The translations under genes were made by a program, and so were the position numbers. DNA of 64,000 nucleotides, from contig NZ_CP017580.1 of assembly GCF_001806325.1 (NCBI RefSeq), positions 2,480,001-2,544,000 of the forward strand, given 5' to 3'. The first letter of the stretch is position 1, and every line of letters begins with the position of its first letter. The stretch comes from Curtobacterium sp. BH-2-1-1. GTDB lineage: Bacteria > Actinomycetota > Actinomycetes > Actinomycetales > Microbacteriaceae. Below the pieces are notes generated by a model that saw only the letters and a list, made by a program, of their open reading frames with translations, made no database searches and was not told the origin of the DNA. This document shows positions 51,035 to 59,642 of the stretch, piece after piece.

Positions 51035-52350
51035 TGGGCGACGCTTCCGACGGCACCGAGGCCGGCTGGGCCTTCGAGACCCGGCAGATCCGTGCCGGCT
51101 TCCGGGCGGACCCCGGGTTCGGTGCCAACGTACCGCCGATCGCGCAGAGCGCCGCGTTCGTGTACCCGTCGGGTGAGGACGCGGCCGACCGGTTCATGCT
51201 CAACGCGCCGGGTCACACGTACTCGCGGGTGAACAACCCGTCGGCGGCGGCGCTCGAGCGGCGCATCGCCGACCTCGAGGGCGGTGTCGGCGCCCTCGCG
51301 CTCGCGTCCGGGCAGGCCGCGACCTCGCTCGCCGTCCTCGGCCTGGCCCGCGCCGGAGACCACATCGTGTCGAGCGCGTCGCTCTACGGCGCGACCTACA
51401 CGCTCTTCGCCTCCACCCTGGGCGACCTCGGCATCGCGTTCACGTTCGTGCAGGACCCGACGGACCTCGACGAGTGGGCGGCGGCGGTCCGTCCGGAGAC
51501 GAAGGCGTTCTTCGGCGAGTCGATCCCGAACCCGCGCGGCGACGTCCTCGACTTCGCGGGGGTGGCCGGTGTCGCGCACGAGCACGGCGTGCCGCTCATC
51601 GTCGACAACACCATCGCCACGCCGTACCTCGTCCGGCCGATCGAGCACGGTGCGGACATCGTCGTGCACTCGGCGACGAAGTACCTCGCCGGGCACGGCA
51701 GCGCCATCGCCGGGCTCATCGTCGACAGCGGGAACTTCGACTGGGCGGCGCACGCCGAGCGGTACCCGCAGCTCGCCACGACCGAGCAGTCCGGGTTCGC
51801 GAACACGAACTTCGCGGCGAAGTTCGGGCGGCGCGCCTTCATCCAGCGCACCCGGTCGAAGCTCTCCGCCGACCTCGGGCCGGCGATCGCACCCTTCAAC
51901 GCCTTCCTCGTGCTGCAGGGCATCCAGACCCTGTCGCTCAGGATGGACCGGCACGTGTCGAACGCGGCCGCGGTGGCGACGTGGCTCGACGCGCACGACC
52001 AGGTGCTCGGCGTGCACTACGCCGGGCTGCCGTCGTCGCCGTGGCACGAACTCGCCCAGCGGTACGTGCCGGCGGGTCCGTCGGCGGTGCTCGCGTTCGA
52101 CCTCGACGGCGGGGTCGACGCCGGGCGGCGGTTCGTCGCGGCGCTCGAGCTGTTCGACCACGTGTCGAACATCGGTGACGTGCGCTCGCTCGTCGTGCAC
52201 CCGGCGTCGACGACCCATGTGCAGATGACCTCGGCGGAGCGGGCGGCCGCGGGGGTCGGGGACGGGCTGATCCGGCTGTCCATCGGACTCGAGCACGTGG
52301 ACGACATCCTCGCGGACCTCGCGCGCGGCTTCGCGGCTGCGTCGGGATAG
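51034..52350 (+). CDS. O-acetylhomoserine aminocarboxypropyltransferase/cysteine synthase-like
   Basis: PLP enzyme of the Cys/Met metabolism family, 438 residues. GFGANVPPIAQSAAFVYPSGEDAADRF, TYSRVNNPSAAALERRIADLEGG, PLIVDNTIATPYLVRPIEHGADIVVHSATKYLAGHG (PLP-Lys) and SLVVHPASTTHVQMT are those of O-acetylhomoserine sulfhydrylase (MetY). It would add sulfide, or a thiol, to O-acetylhomoserine to make homocysteine. It is coupled to the LLM monooxygenase by a TGATG overlap. The ispE -10 box overlaps its stop codon. Confidence 0.93.
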   Translation: MGDASDGTEAGWAFETRQIRAGFRADPGFGANVPPIAQSAAFVYPSGEDAADRFMLNAPGHTYSRVNNPSAAALERRIADLEGGVGALALASGQAATSLAVLGLARAGDHIVSSASLYGATYTLFASTLGDLGIAFTFVQDPTDLDEWAAAVRPETKAFFGESIPNPRGDVLDFAGVAGVAHEHGVPLIVDNTIATPYLVRPIEHGADIVVHSATKYLAGHGSAIAGLIVDSGNFDWAAHAERYPQLATTEQSGFANTNFAAKFGRRAFIQRTRSKLSADLGPAIAPFNAFLVLQGIQTLSLRMDRHVSNAAAVATWLDAHDQVLGVHYAGLPSSPWHELAQRYVPAGPSAVLAFDLDGGVDAGRRFVAALELFDHVSNIGDVRSLVVHPASTTHVQMTSAERAAAGVGDGLIRLSIGLEHVDDILADLARGFAAASG

Positions 52351-52353
52351 GTT
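52348..52353 (+). promoter_or_regulatory. -10 box for leaderless ispE, overlapping the upstream stop codon
   Basis: TAGGTT ends 6 bases before the ATG at 52360; its first three bases are the stop codon of the MetY-like gene. Confidence 0.55.
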
Positions 52354-52359
52354 GGGGGC

Positions 52360-53292
52360 ATGACCACGCTGGCCGCACCGACCCGTGTGCGGACGCGCGC
52401 CCCCGGGAAGATCAACGTCTACCTGTCGGTGGGGGCCCTGCAGGACGACGGGTACCACGACGTGGCGACGGCGTACCAGGCGGTCTCGTTGTACGAGGAC
52501 GTCTCGGCCGAGCCGGCGGACGACTTCTCGGTGACCTTCACCGGGCCGATCGACACCCGGTCGGTCCCGGTCGACGAGTCGAACCTCGCGATCCGGGCCG
52601 CGCGCCTCGTGGCCGACGCAGCCGGGTACCGCGGGGGCGTCCGGCTCACCATCGACAAGCAGGTCCCGGTCGCCGGTGGGATGGGCGGTGGATCGGCCGA
52701 CGCCGCAGCGACCCTGCTCGCCGTCGACACGCTGTGGGGGACCGCGCTCGGGCGTGAGGAACTGCTGCGTCTCGCCGCGCAGCTCGGCGCCGACGTGCCC
52801 TTCGCCTTCGCCGGCGGGACCGCGGTCGGGACCGGGCGCGGCGACGAGCTGAGCCCGGCGCTGGCCAAGGGCGAGTTCCACTGGGTGCTCGCCCTGAGCG
52901 ACGCCGGCCTCTCGACGCCCGCCGTGTACCGGGCGCTCGACGAGCACCGTGAGCGGTACCGTGCGGACATCGCGCCGGCACCCACCACGCCCGTGGTCGA
53001 GGCGAACGTGCTGCAGGCCCTCCGCGCCGGCGATCCCGACCTGCTCGCGGATTGCCTGCACAACGACCTGCAGGCCCCGGCGATGCGCCTCCAGCCCGCG
53101 CTCGCGACGACGCTCGAGATCGGGGAGAAGGCCGGTGCCCTCGCCGGACTGGTGTCGGGCAGCGGGCCGACGGTGGCGTTCCTCGTCGCCGACCGCGATG
53201 CCGCGCTCGAGGTGCAGGTCGAGCTCAGCGCCGCCGGCATGGTCGCGGTGCGTGCCGCCGGACCGGTGCACGGCGCCCGCGTCCTGCACTGA
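52360..53292 (+). CDS. ispE: 4-diphosphocytidyl-2-C-methyl-D-erythritol kinase
   Basis: GHMP kinase of 310 residues that phosphorylates CDP-ME in the non-mevalonate isoprenoid pathway. [25 protein letters not shown] is the IspE N-terminus, [19 protein letters not shown] the ATP-binding GHMP motif 2, and [12 protein letters not shown] motif 3. It normally lies directly after rsmA in Actinobacteria; here it is separated by other genes and has its own leaderless promoter. Confidence 0.95.
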   Translation: MTTLAAPTRVRTRAPGKINVYLSVGALQDDGYHDVATAYQAVSLYEDVSAEPADDFSVTFTGPIDTRSVPVDESNLAIRAARLVADAAGYRGGVRLTIDKQVPVAGGMGGGSADAAATLLAVDTLWGTALGREELLRLAAQLGADVPFAFAGGTAVGTGRGDELSPALAKGEFHWVLALSDAGLSTPAVYRALDEHRERYRADIAPAPTTPVVEANVLQALRAGDPDLLADCLHNDLQAPAMRLQPALATTLEIGEKAGALAGLVSGSGPTVAFLVADRDAALEVQVELSAAGMVAVRAAGPVHGARVLH

Positions 53293-53312
53293 CAGCGAGC
53301 CCCGTCGGCCGG

Positions 53313-54986
53313 TCAGTTCCGGACGTACTCCGTGATGACGACCGTGCCGGTCTTCCAGTGCTCCTTGGCGGTGAAACCGTGCTCCGCGAGCACCGCGGCG
53401 GTCTCCGGCTCGATGTTGCGCGCCTTCACCGTCCCGCCGACGAACCAGACCGTGTCGATGTCGCCCAGGCGGCTCGGGATCGTCGTCTCGAGGTCCCCGG
53501 TCTGGTTCCACAGGACGCCGGACTCGGCTCCGACCTTGCGCACGCCGAGGTCCGTCATGCCCGCGAACGCCGACGGGTAGGAGACGCGGATGACGTCGGC
53601 GGTGGTGCCGGGGTGCCCGTAGACGCTGCCGAACACGACACCCTCGTCGGCGTCGGCGCGGTTGGTGCTCCGCTCGGCGGCGATGATCGAGGCGGCACGG
53701 GCCCAGGTCGAGTCCTGCTTCGCGAGCGGCTCCTTCACGGCCACGGCCGTCGGCACCGACAGCACGAGGACGGCGGCCACGGCGGCGGCGAGCAGTGCCT
53801 TCGGCCGGACCAGCGTCAGGGCGAGGGCGATGAGCAGCGCGACGAACGGCAGGCTGAGGGTCGCGTACTTCGGGGAGTACAGGTGCTTCCCCATCGCCGT
53901 GGCGAACACGAGCGCGGCCGTCGGGATGACGACGAGCGGCACGGCGACGCGGACCGCCTGCGCGCGGACGAGGGACCGGACCGTGGCGGAGCGCCGGTGC
54001 GCCTCGACGAGGGCGAACACCGTGCCGACGAGCATGAGCGCCCACGCGCCCGCGGCGTACACGTCGACGCCGCCGAACCACGCCGTGGCGAACACCTGCA
54101 CGCCCGTGCGTTCGCCGATGCCGGCGATCCACGCGACCTGCTTCGACTGCGAGGCGACCTCGACGACGAGCGGAGATACGGCCACGGCGGCGAAGGCGGC
54201 TGCGACGGCCCAGCGGACCAGGACCCCGCGCGTCACGAGCGCCCGACCCAGGTCGTGGCCGCGACGGGACACCGTGGCGCGACGGACGGCCGCGCGGCGG
54301 GCGACCAGCGTCCACAGCAGGGTCACGGCGTGCGCGACGACTGCGAGCGAGAGGTAGACGTTGAAGGTCACCGAGACGAGTGCGAGTGCTCCGTAGGCCG
54401 CCCACCAGTGCAGGCTGCGACCCGTCCGGGTGCGGCGGACCGCGGTCAGGCCGACGAGGGTGAGGCAGACGGCCAGGGTCGTGATCGTGGCGTACGGCCG
54501 ACCTTCGGACCCGGCCCACTGCACGCGGGGCAGCGCGAGGAACACGAGCCCGGCGGTGATGCCGAGGCGAAGTCCGCCGAGCCGGCGCCCGAGCGCGACG
54601 AGGAGCCCCGCGGCCACGCCGATGGCCAGGGCGCTCGGGAACCGCAGCGTGAACGGTGTGTACCCGACGAGCCAGAACCAGACGTGCATCAGCGAGTAGT
54701 AGAGCCCGTGCACGGCGTCGACGCTGTGCAGCTCGGCCCAGAGCTGCGGCCAGGTCCGCTGGGCGCTCGTGACCGTCGCGGCCTCGTCGTACCAGAGCGA
54801 CGGGACCCAGGCGAAGGCGGCGCAGACGATCACGCCGAACGCGCCGACCGTCAGCTCGGGCGTGCGGACGACGGCGGTGCCGATGCTCGACACGAGGCCG
54901 CGGAACCAGGAGCGGGAGCGGGCACGGACCGGCGCGATCCCCGACGTTCGGGGGATGCTGATGGTGCCGGTCCGTGGTGCAGTCAC
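53313..54986 (-). CDS. GT39/ArnT-like membrane glycosyltransferase
   Basis: Multispanning protein of 557 residues with about ten hydrophobic segments and a C-terminal extracytoplasmic domain of about 130 residues. SLWYDEAATVTSAQRTWPQL contains the Asp-Glu of the first periplasmic loop seen in GT39/GT83-type enzymes that use polyprenyl-phosphate sugars, and HGLYYSLMHVWFWLVGYTPFTLRFPSAL matches the next signature. It is divergent from the molybdenum regulator gene and convergent with ispE. The GTG start has TACCGT 7 bases upstream; a longer start is possible. Sugar donor and acceptor unknown. Confidence 0.82.
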   Translation of the reverse strand: MTAPRTGTISIPRTSGIAPVRARSRSWFRGLVSSIGTAVVRTPELTVGAFGVIVCAAFAWVPSLWYDEAATVTSAQRTWPQLWAELHSVDAVHGLYYSLMHVWFWLVGYTPFTLRFPSALAIGVAAGLLVALGRRLGGLRLGITAGLVFLALPRVQWAGSEGRPYATITTLAVCLTLVGLTAVRRTRTGRSLHWWAAYGALALVSVTFNVYLSLAVVAHAVTLLWTLVARRAAVRRATVSRRGHDLGRALVTRGVLVRWAVAAAFAAVAVSPLVVEVASQSKQVAWIAGIGERTGVQVFATAWFGGVDVYAAGAWALMLVGTVFALVEAHRRSATVRSLVRAQAVRVAVPLVVIPTAALVFATAMGKHLYSPKYATLSLPFVALLIALALTLVRPKALLAAAVAAVLVLSVPTAVAVKEPLAKQDSTWARAASIIAAERSTNRADADEGVVFGSVYGHPGTTADVIRVSYPSAFAGMTDLGVRKVGAESGVLWNQTGDLETTIPSRLGDIDTVWFVGGTVKARNIEPETAAVLAEHGFTAKEHWKTGTVVITEYVRN

Positions 54987-54993
54987 GGTGAGG

Positions 54994-54999
54994 ACGGTA
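54994..54999 (-). promoter_or_regulatory. -10 box for leaderless GT39-like gene
   Basis: TACCGT on the minus strand ends 7 bases before the GTG at 54986. Confidence 0.55.
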
Positions 55000-55055
55000 T
55001 CCGCGGCGGCTGGGCAGGTGCCCGGCGTCCCCGCAGCCCAGACTGAGAGTTCCAC

Positions 55056-55065
55056 ATACCGGTAT
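55056..55065. promoter_or_regulatory. Palindrome ATACCGGTAT at promoter of molybdenum operon
   Basis: Perfect 10-bp palindrome that overlaps the -10 box TATCGT (55063-55068) of the HTH-Mop gene. It is a candidate binding site for the regulator encoded immediately downstream. Confidence 0.5.
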
Positions 55066-55078
55066 CGTGCGGAGGACC

Positions 55079-55489
55079 ATGACGAAGCTCCGCATCCGCG
55101 ACGCCGCGCGGTACCTCGGCGTCAGCGACGACACCGTCCGGCGGTTGGTCGACGCCGGGACCTTCACGCGGGAGACCGACCCCTCCGGACGGACCGTCGT
55201 GGACGGGCGGGAGCTCGCGGCGCACATCCGCGGCACCGGCGGGCAGCTCGACGACCCGTCGGGGACGAAGAGCTCGGCGCGCAACCGGTTCGTCGGGATC
55301 GTCACCGACCTCGTGGTCGACGGCGTGATGGCGCAGGTGGAGCTGCAGAGCGGCCCGCACCGGGTCGTGTCGCTCATGAGCGCCGAGGCCGTCCGCGACC
55401 TCGGGCTCGAGGTCGGGACGGTCGCCGTCGCATCGGTCAAGGCGACGATGGTGTCGGTCGAGGTGCCGGCGGAACCGACCGACGCATGA
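55079..55489 (+). CDS. HTH plus TOBE (Mop-like) molybdate-binding regulator
   Basis: Small regulator of 136 residues. An excisionase/MerR-like helix-turn-helix (KLRIRDAARYLGVSDDTVRRLVDAGTF) is followed by a TOBE domain (NRFVGIVTDLVVDGVMAQVELQSGPHRVVSLMS and later ASVKATMVSVEVP) that binds molybdate in Mop proteins. GGAGGA lies before the ATG. Four following genes for cofactor synthesis and molybdate uptake lie in one direction with overlaps, so it most likely senses molybdate and controls them. Confidence 0.87.
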   Translation: MTKLRIRDAARYLGVSDDTVRRLVDAGTFTRETDPSGRTVVDGRELAAHIRGTGGQLDDPSGTKSSARNRFVGIVTDLVVDGVMAQVELQSGPHRVVSLMSAEAVRDLGLEVGTVAVASVKATMVSVEVPAEPTDA

Positions 55490-56583
55490 CCGACGACCGG
55501 CACCCGAGCGACGACCGCCGTCGGTTGCTGTCCCGCACCGCGGCGCTCCAGGGCGCGGGGGACCGGGCCGTCCGGGCGCTGTCCGAGGCGAGCGTCCTCG
55601 TCGTCGGTGCCGGTGGCCTCGGCGCGCCCGTGCTCACGTACCTGGCCGGGTCGGGACTCCGCCGCGTCACCATCGTCGACCACGACGTCGTCGACACGTC
55701 CAACCTGGCACGGCAGACGCTCTTCGCCGCGGCGGACGTCGGCCGACCCAAGGCCGAGTGCGCGGCCGAGCGGGTGCGGGGCGTCGACCCGGAGCTCGAG
55801 GTCGTCGCACTCGCCGAGCCGTTCCACGCCGACCACGTGGCGGGCCACGACGTGGTCGTCGACGCCGCGGACAGCGTCGAGGTCACCCGGGCGATCTCGG
55901 ACGCCTGCTCCACGGCCGGGGTCCCGTTCGTGTGGGGCACGGTCCTCGGCACCGACGGGCAGGTGTCGGTGTTCCACGACGCCGAGCCGGAGCCGATCGA
56001 CTTCCACGACCTGCACCCGGACGCCCTGCCGGACGAGGGGTCCTGCGCGCTCGACGGCGTGCTGCCCGCGCTGTGCGGCGCCGTCGGCTCGGTGATGGCG
56101 GCCCAGGTGACCGCGCTCGTCGCCGGCATCGGGGAGCCGTTGACCGGTCGGGTGCTCACGGTCGACGCCCGGCGGTGGCGCTGGACCGAGAGCACGCTGC
56201 GACGTGGCCCGGGCTCCCGGCGTCCGGTCCCCTCGGTGGACGAGGCCCCGCCCCGGATCGCCCCGGCGGCACTCGCCGCCCGACTCGACCGGACCACCGG
56301 CGGCAGCGGCGGACCCGTCCTCGTCGACGTCCGCACCCCGGCCGAACGCGCCACCGGGATCGTCGCCGGCAGCATCCCGCCGGACGACCTCGCCGCGGAC
56401 GACGACCGACCCGTCGTCGTGGTGTGCGCCAGTGGCGTCCGCGCGACCGCCTGGGCACGCGCAGCCCGTGCCGCAGGCCGTGACGCGACGGTCCTCGACG
56501 GGGGCATCCAGGCCTGGGACCGAGAGGGCCTGCCGACGATCCGGCCCACGGCGACCGCAGATGCGGATACGATCGAGCGATGA
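55486..56583 (+). CDS. MoeB/ThiF-type adenylyltransferase with rhodanese-like C-terminus
   Basis: E1-like enzyme of 365 residues that adenylates the C-terminal Gly of a sulfur-carrier protein such as MoaD (encoded at 59397). ASVLVVGAGGLGAPVLTYLAGSG binds ATP, RVTIVDHDVVDTSNLARQTLF is the MoeB signature, and the C-terminal domain holds VVVVCASGVRATAWARA with a rhodanese active-site Cys, as in MoeZ/MoeBR. Zn-binding CxxC pairs are not evident. It overlaps the regulator (ATGA) and modA (ATGA). Confidence 0.88.
   Translation: MTDDRHPSDDRRRLLSRTAALQGAGDRAVRALSEASVLVVGAGGLGAPVLTYLAGSGLRRVTIVDHDVVDTSNLARQTLFAAADVGRPKAECAAERVRGVDPELEVVALAEPFHADHVAGHDVVVDAADSVEVTRAISDACSTAGVPFVWGTVLGTDGQVSVFHDAEPEPIDFHDLHPDALPDEGSCALDGVLPALCGAVGSVMAAQVTALVAGIGEPLTGRVLTVDARRWRWTESTLRRGPGSRRPVPSVDEAPPRIAPAALAARLDRTTGGSGGPVLVDVRTPAERATGIVAGSIPPDDLAADDDRPVVVVCASGVRATAWARAARAAGRDATVLDGGIQAWDREGLPTIRPTATADADTIER
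56568..56573 (+). promoter_or_regulatory. -10 box for possible leaderless modA transcript
   Basis: TACGAT ends 6 bases before the modA ATG, inside the 3' end of the upstream gene. Confidence 0.45.
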
Positions 56584-57440
56584 CGACGCACGTGCGGAAC
56601 GCCGCCCTCCTGATCGCCGCGACCGCCCTCGTCGCCGTCGGCCTCGCCGGCTGCAGGACGGCCGACACGGCTGGCACGGCTGGCACGGCTGGCACGGCTG
56701 GCACGGCCGGCACGACGGACGCCACCGCCCCGAGCACCAGCGCGAGCAGCACGGCCGCGGCCCCGACCGGGAAGATCACCGTCTTCGCCGCGGCGTCGCT
56801 CCAGAAGACGTTCACGACCCTCGGTGAGCAGTACGAGGCCGCCCACCCGGGGAACACGATCACCTTCTCGTTCGCCGGCTCGAGCGACCTCGTCACGCAG
56901 ATCCAGAACGGCGCCCCCGCCGACGTCTTCGCGTCCGCCGACGAGGCGAACATGGACAAGCTCGTGAAGACCGACATCGCCGCCGGTTCGCCGCGGGACT
57001 TCGCCACGAACGTCCTCGAGATCGCCGTGGCTCCCGGCAACCCGAAGGGGATCAAGGACCTCGACGACCTGACCGCCTCGGACGTGCAGCTCGTCACCTG
57101 CGCCACCCCGGTGCCGTGCGGTGCCGCGACCGCGAAGGTCGAGCAGGCCACCGGTGTCGACCTGCAGCCGGTCAGCGAGGAGCAGTCGGTGACCGACGTC
57201 CTCGGCAAGGTCGAGTCCGGCCAGGCGGACGCGGGACTCGTCTACGTGACCGACGTCGAGGGTGCCGGCGGCAAGGTCGACGGCGTCCGGTTCGACGCGG
57301 CGTCGAAGGCCGTCAACACCTACCCGATCGGTGTCCTGAAGGACGCGTCGAACCCCGACCTCGCGGCGGCGTTCACGGCGTACGTGCGTTCCGACGCCGG
57401 CCAGAAGGTGCTCGCCGACGCCGGCTTCGGAGCCCCCTGA
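56580..57440 (+). CDS. modA: Molybdate-binding lipoprotein ModA
   Basis: High-affinity molybdate-binding protein of 286 residues. LLIAATALVAVGLAGC is a lipoprotein signal (Cys near residue 25). After a repeat-made linker the ModA core begins with ITVFAAASLQKTFTTLGEQYEAAHPG, then ITFSFAGSSDLVTQIQNGAPADVFASAD, and GQADAGLVYVTDV. The two Ser residues in AAASL and AGSS form the oxyanion site. It overlaps the MoeB-like gene and leads modB and modC. Confidence 0.95.
   Translation: MTTHVRNAALLIAATALVAVGLAGCRTADTAGTAGTAGTAGTAGTTDATAPSTSASSTAAAPTGKITVFAAASLQKTFTTLGEQYEAAHPGNTITFSFAGSSDLVTQIQNGAPADVFASADEANMDKLVKTDIAAGSPRDFATNVLEIAVAPGNPKGIKDLDDLTASDVQLVTCATPVPCGAATAKVEQATGVDLQPVSEEQSVTDVLGKVESGQADAGLVYVTDVEGAGGKVDGVRFDAASKAVNTYPIGVLKDASNPDLAAAFTAYVRSDAGQKVLADAGFGAP
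56666..56710. repeat. Five 9-bp tandem repeats in modA
   Basis: CACGGCTGG repeated four times plus a CACGGCCGG unit. It encodes the Thr-Ala-Gly linker after the lipidated Cys. Confidence 0.9.
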
Positions 57441-57443
57441 GCC

Positions 57444-58268
57444 GTGCCCGACCACACTGACCGAACACCCCGGGCGAGCCCGTCCGTCCGCACCCCGGTG
57501 CCGTGGTGGCTGCCGGTCCCGGCGGTCCTCGGCGGCCTGTTCGTGGTGGTCCCGGTCCTGGCGATGGTCGGCCGCGTCGACTGGGGGTCGTTCGGCGCAC
57601 TCGTCACGTCGCCCGCGTCGCTCACCGCCCTCGGACTGAGTCTCGGGACCGCTGCCGCCGCGACGGGCATCGCCTTCGTGCTCGGCTACCCGCTCGCCGT
57701 CCTGTTCGCCCGGTCCACGTCGCGGTGGATCGGGGCCGCACGCGCCCTGGTCCTGCTGCCGCTCGTGCTGCCGCCGGTCGTCGGGGGACTGGCCCTCCTC
57801 GCGGCGTTCGGTCGGCTCGGCGTCGTCGGGGCGTGGCTCGACGACCACGGTCTCCGGATCGCCTTCACCACGGCCGCGGTCGTGATCGCGCAGACCTTCG
57901 TCGCGATGCCGTTCCTGGTGTCCTCGATCGAGGGTGCGCTGCGCGTCGGGGGCGACCGGTTCGAGCGGGTCGCCGCGACGCTCGGTGCGTCCCCGACCCG
58001 GACGTTCCTGACGGTGACGACACCGCGGGTGCTCCCGGGCATCCTGGCCGGCCTCGTCCTCTGCTTCGCCCGTGCCCTCGGGGAGTTCGGCGCGACCCTC
58101 ACGTTCGCCGGCAGCCTGCAGGGCGTCACCCGGACGCTGCCCCTCGAGATCTACCTGCAGCGCGAGATCGACCCGGACACCGCGGTCGCGCTGGCGCTCG
58201 TGCTGGTCGTCGTCGCGCTCGTGGTCATCGGCGCCTCCGCGCTCCGCACCCGGACGGCACTCGCATGA
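57444..58268 (+). CDS. modB: Molybdate ABC transporter permease ModB
   Basis: Inner-membrane permease of 274 residues with five to six hydrophobic segments. The EAA loop [28 protein letters not shown] and [17 protein letters not shown] are the typical ModB/CysT features. GTG start 3 bases after the modA stop; it overlaps modC by 4 bp. The N-terminal 20 residues are polar. Confidence 0.94.
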   Translation: MPDHTDRTPRASPSVRTPVPWWLPVPAVLGGLFVVVPVLAMVGRVDWGSFGALVTSPASLTALGLSLGTAAAATGIAFVLGYPLAVLFARSTSRWIGAARALVLLPLVLPPVVGGLALLAAFGRLGVVGAWLDDHGLRIAFTTAAVVIAQTFVAMPFLVSSIEGALRVGGDRFERVAATLGASPTRTFLTVTTPRVLPGILAGLVLCFARALGEFGATLTFAGSLQGVTRTLPLEIYLQREIDPDTAVALALVLVVVALVVIGASALRTRTALA

Positions 58269-59311
58269 GCCGCGAGCGTCCGGCGCACAGCGGCCTCCGC
58301 GCCCACGTCGTCGTCCCCGACCGTGGCGTCGACGTCCACCTCGACGTCGCACCGGACGAGTGCGTCGCGCTGGTCGGGCCGAACGGCGCGGGCAAGTCCA
58401 CGGTCGTCGAGGCCCTCGCCGGACTGCTGCGCATCCGGTCCGGATCGGTCCTGCTCGGCGACCGCGACCTCACGGGCGTCCGAGCGCACCGCCGCGGGGT
58501 CGGGCTCGTCGCCCAGCGCGCGGACCTCTTCCCCCACCTGTCGGTCGCTCGCAACGTCGGCTACGGACCGCGCGCGGCCGGTTCCGGGGGCCAGGAGGCG
58601 CGGCTCCGCTCCGACGCGGCCCTCGCCGCCGTCGGCGTGGCCGGTCTGGCGGACCGCGCACCGGGGACGCTCTCGGGAGGGCAGGCCCAGCGCGTGGCGA
58701 TCGCCCGGGCCCTCGCCACCGAGCCGGCGCTCCTGCTGCTCGACGAGCCCACCTCGGCGCTCGACGTCGACGCCCGGGCCGAGGTCCGCTCCGCCCTCGG
58801 GACCGCCCGGACCGGTCGACCGACGGTCCTCGTCACGCACGACCCGCTCGAGGCCGTCACCCTCGCGGACCGCATCGTCGTGCTCGAGGGCGGCCGGGTC
58901 GCCGAGCAGGGACCGACCGCCGTCGTCCTCGGGCGTCCGACCAGCGCGTTCGCGGCGTCCTTCTCGGGCCTGACGCTCCTGCGCGGCACCGCCACCCGGG
59001 GTGGGATCGCCCTCGACGACGGGGGTGCGCTCGCGTCGTCGACCGGCACCGCGCCTCCTGGCTCGTCCGCCCTCGCCGTCTACCACCCGACGGCCGCCGT
59101 CGTGACGCGCGACGGTGCCGGGCCGGGGCGCCGGGTGACCGGACTCGAACCGCGGGACGGGCTCGTCCGGGTGCGGGCCGGTGACCTCGTGGCGGACGTC
59201 ACGGTCGCGGTGGCTGCGGCGCTGGCGCTCGCGCCGGGGGATGCCGTGCGGATCGCGGTCCCGGCGGACGAACTGGCGGTCTACCGGCCGGACGGACCCA
59301 CGCCGGACTGA
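58265..59311 (+). CDS. modC: Molybdate ABC transporter ATP-binding protein ModC
   Basis: ATPase of 348 residues. Walker [20 protein letters not shown]-loop [15 protein letters not shown], signature [16 protein letters not shown] and Walker [13 protein letters not shown] are intact. A C-terminal region ending in [26 protein letters not shown] is the Mop/TOBE-like domain. Two copies of the dispersed 10-mer lie inside the gene (58594-58603 and, inverted, 59049-59058), giving GQEARLRSD and [10 protein letters not shown] at surface loops. It is followed by a 26-bp tandem repeat. Confidence 0.94.
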   Translation: MSRERPAHSGLRAHVVVPDRGVDVHLDVAPDECVALVGPNGAGKSTVVEALAGLLRIRSGSVLLGDRDLTGVRAHRRGVGLVAQRADLFPHLSVARNVGYGPRAAGSGGQEARLRSDAALAAVGVAGLADRAPGTLSGGQAQRVAIARALATEPALLLLDEPTSALDVDARAEVRSALGTARTGRPTVLVTHDPLEAVTLADRIVVLEGGRVAEQGPTAVVLGRPTSAFAASFSGLTLLRGTATRGGIALDDGGALASSTGTAPPGSSALAVYHPTAAVVTRDGAGPGRRVTGLEPRDGLVRVRAGDLVADVTVAVAAALALAPGDAVRIAVPADELAVYRPDGPTPD

Positions 59312-59402
59312 GCCGGACTCGGCCGCAGGGCTCAGCTGCCGGACTCGGCCGCCGGGCTCAGCCGCCGCAGTCGGCTGCCGGGCTCAGTCGCCGGGCTCAG
59401 CC
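59312..59402. repeat. 26-bp tandem repeat between modC and moaD
   Basis: Three copies (59312-59337, 59338-59363, 59364-59389; begins GCCGGACTCGGC) and a partial fourth (59390-59402). The convergent moaD stop codon (59397-59399) lies in the partial copy. Confidence 0.85.
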
Positions 59403-59642
59403 GCCGGCGAAGGGCGGCATGACGTCGACGACCGCCACGCCGTCGAGCCCGGTCGCCCGGTCGCGGGTCGTCACCCCGTCGACGAGGTACGAGCAGCGCT
59501 CCTGCAGTGCCCGCCACCGATCGGGGTCGTCCGCCGTCACCGACCGCAGGGCCTCGTCGAGCGTCGCTGCCTGCACCGCGACGTCGTCCACGCCCACCGC
59601 TGCCCGGGCCGCGGCGAAGAACCGGATCGTCGTCACCGTCAT
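59397..59642 (-). CDS. moaD: MoaD sulfur-carrier protein
   Basis: Small ubiquitin-like subunit of molybdopterin synthase, 81 residues. TTIRFFAAARAAVGVDD opens the fold, and the essential C-terminal Gly-Gly is present in VVDVMPPFAGG, directly before the stop. It would be adenylated by the MoeB-like enzyme and thiocarboxylated. It overlaps moaA by 4 bp (ATGA). MoaE, its partner, is not in the window. Confidence 0.92.
   Translation of the reverse strand: MTVTTIRFFAAARAAVGVDDVAVQAATLDEALRSVTADDPDRWRALQERCSYLVDGVTTRDRATGLDGVAVVDVMPPFAGG

Noticed and set aside
43044-52360. Genomic island bounded by integrase and tRNA
   Set aside because: No integrase, tRNA or direct repeats were found at the edges; only gene order suggests insertion.
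50827-56016. Open frame of about 1700 codons on the minus strand
   Set aside because: It lies antisense to several well-supported genes (MetY-like, ispE, MoeB-like) and its translation is Arg/His/Gly-rich without any domain, the usual shadow effect of very high GC.
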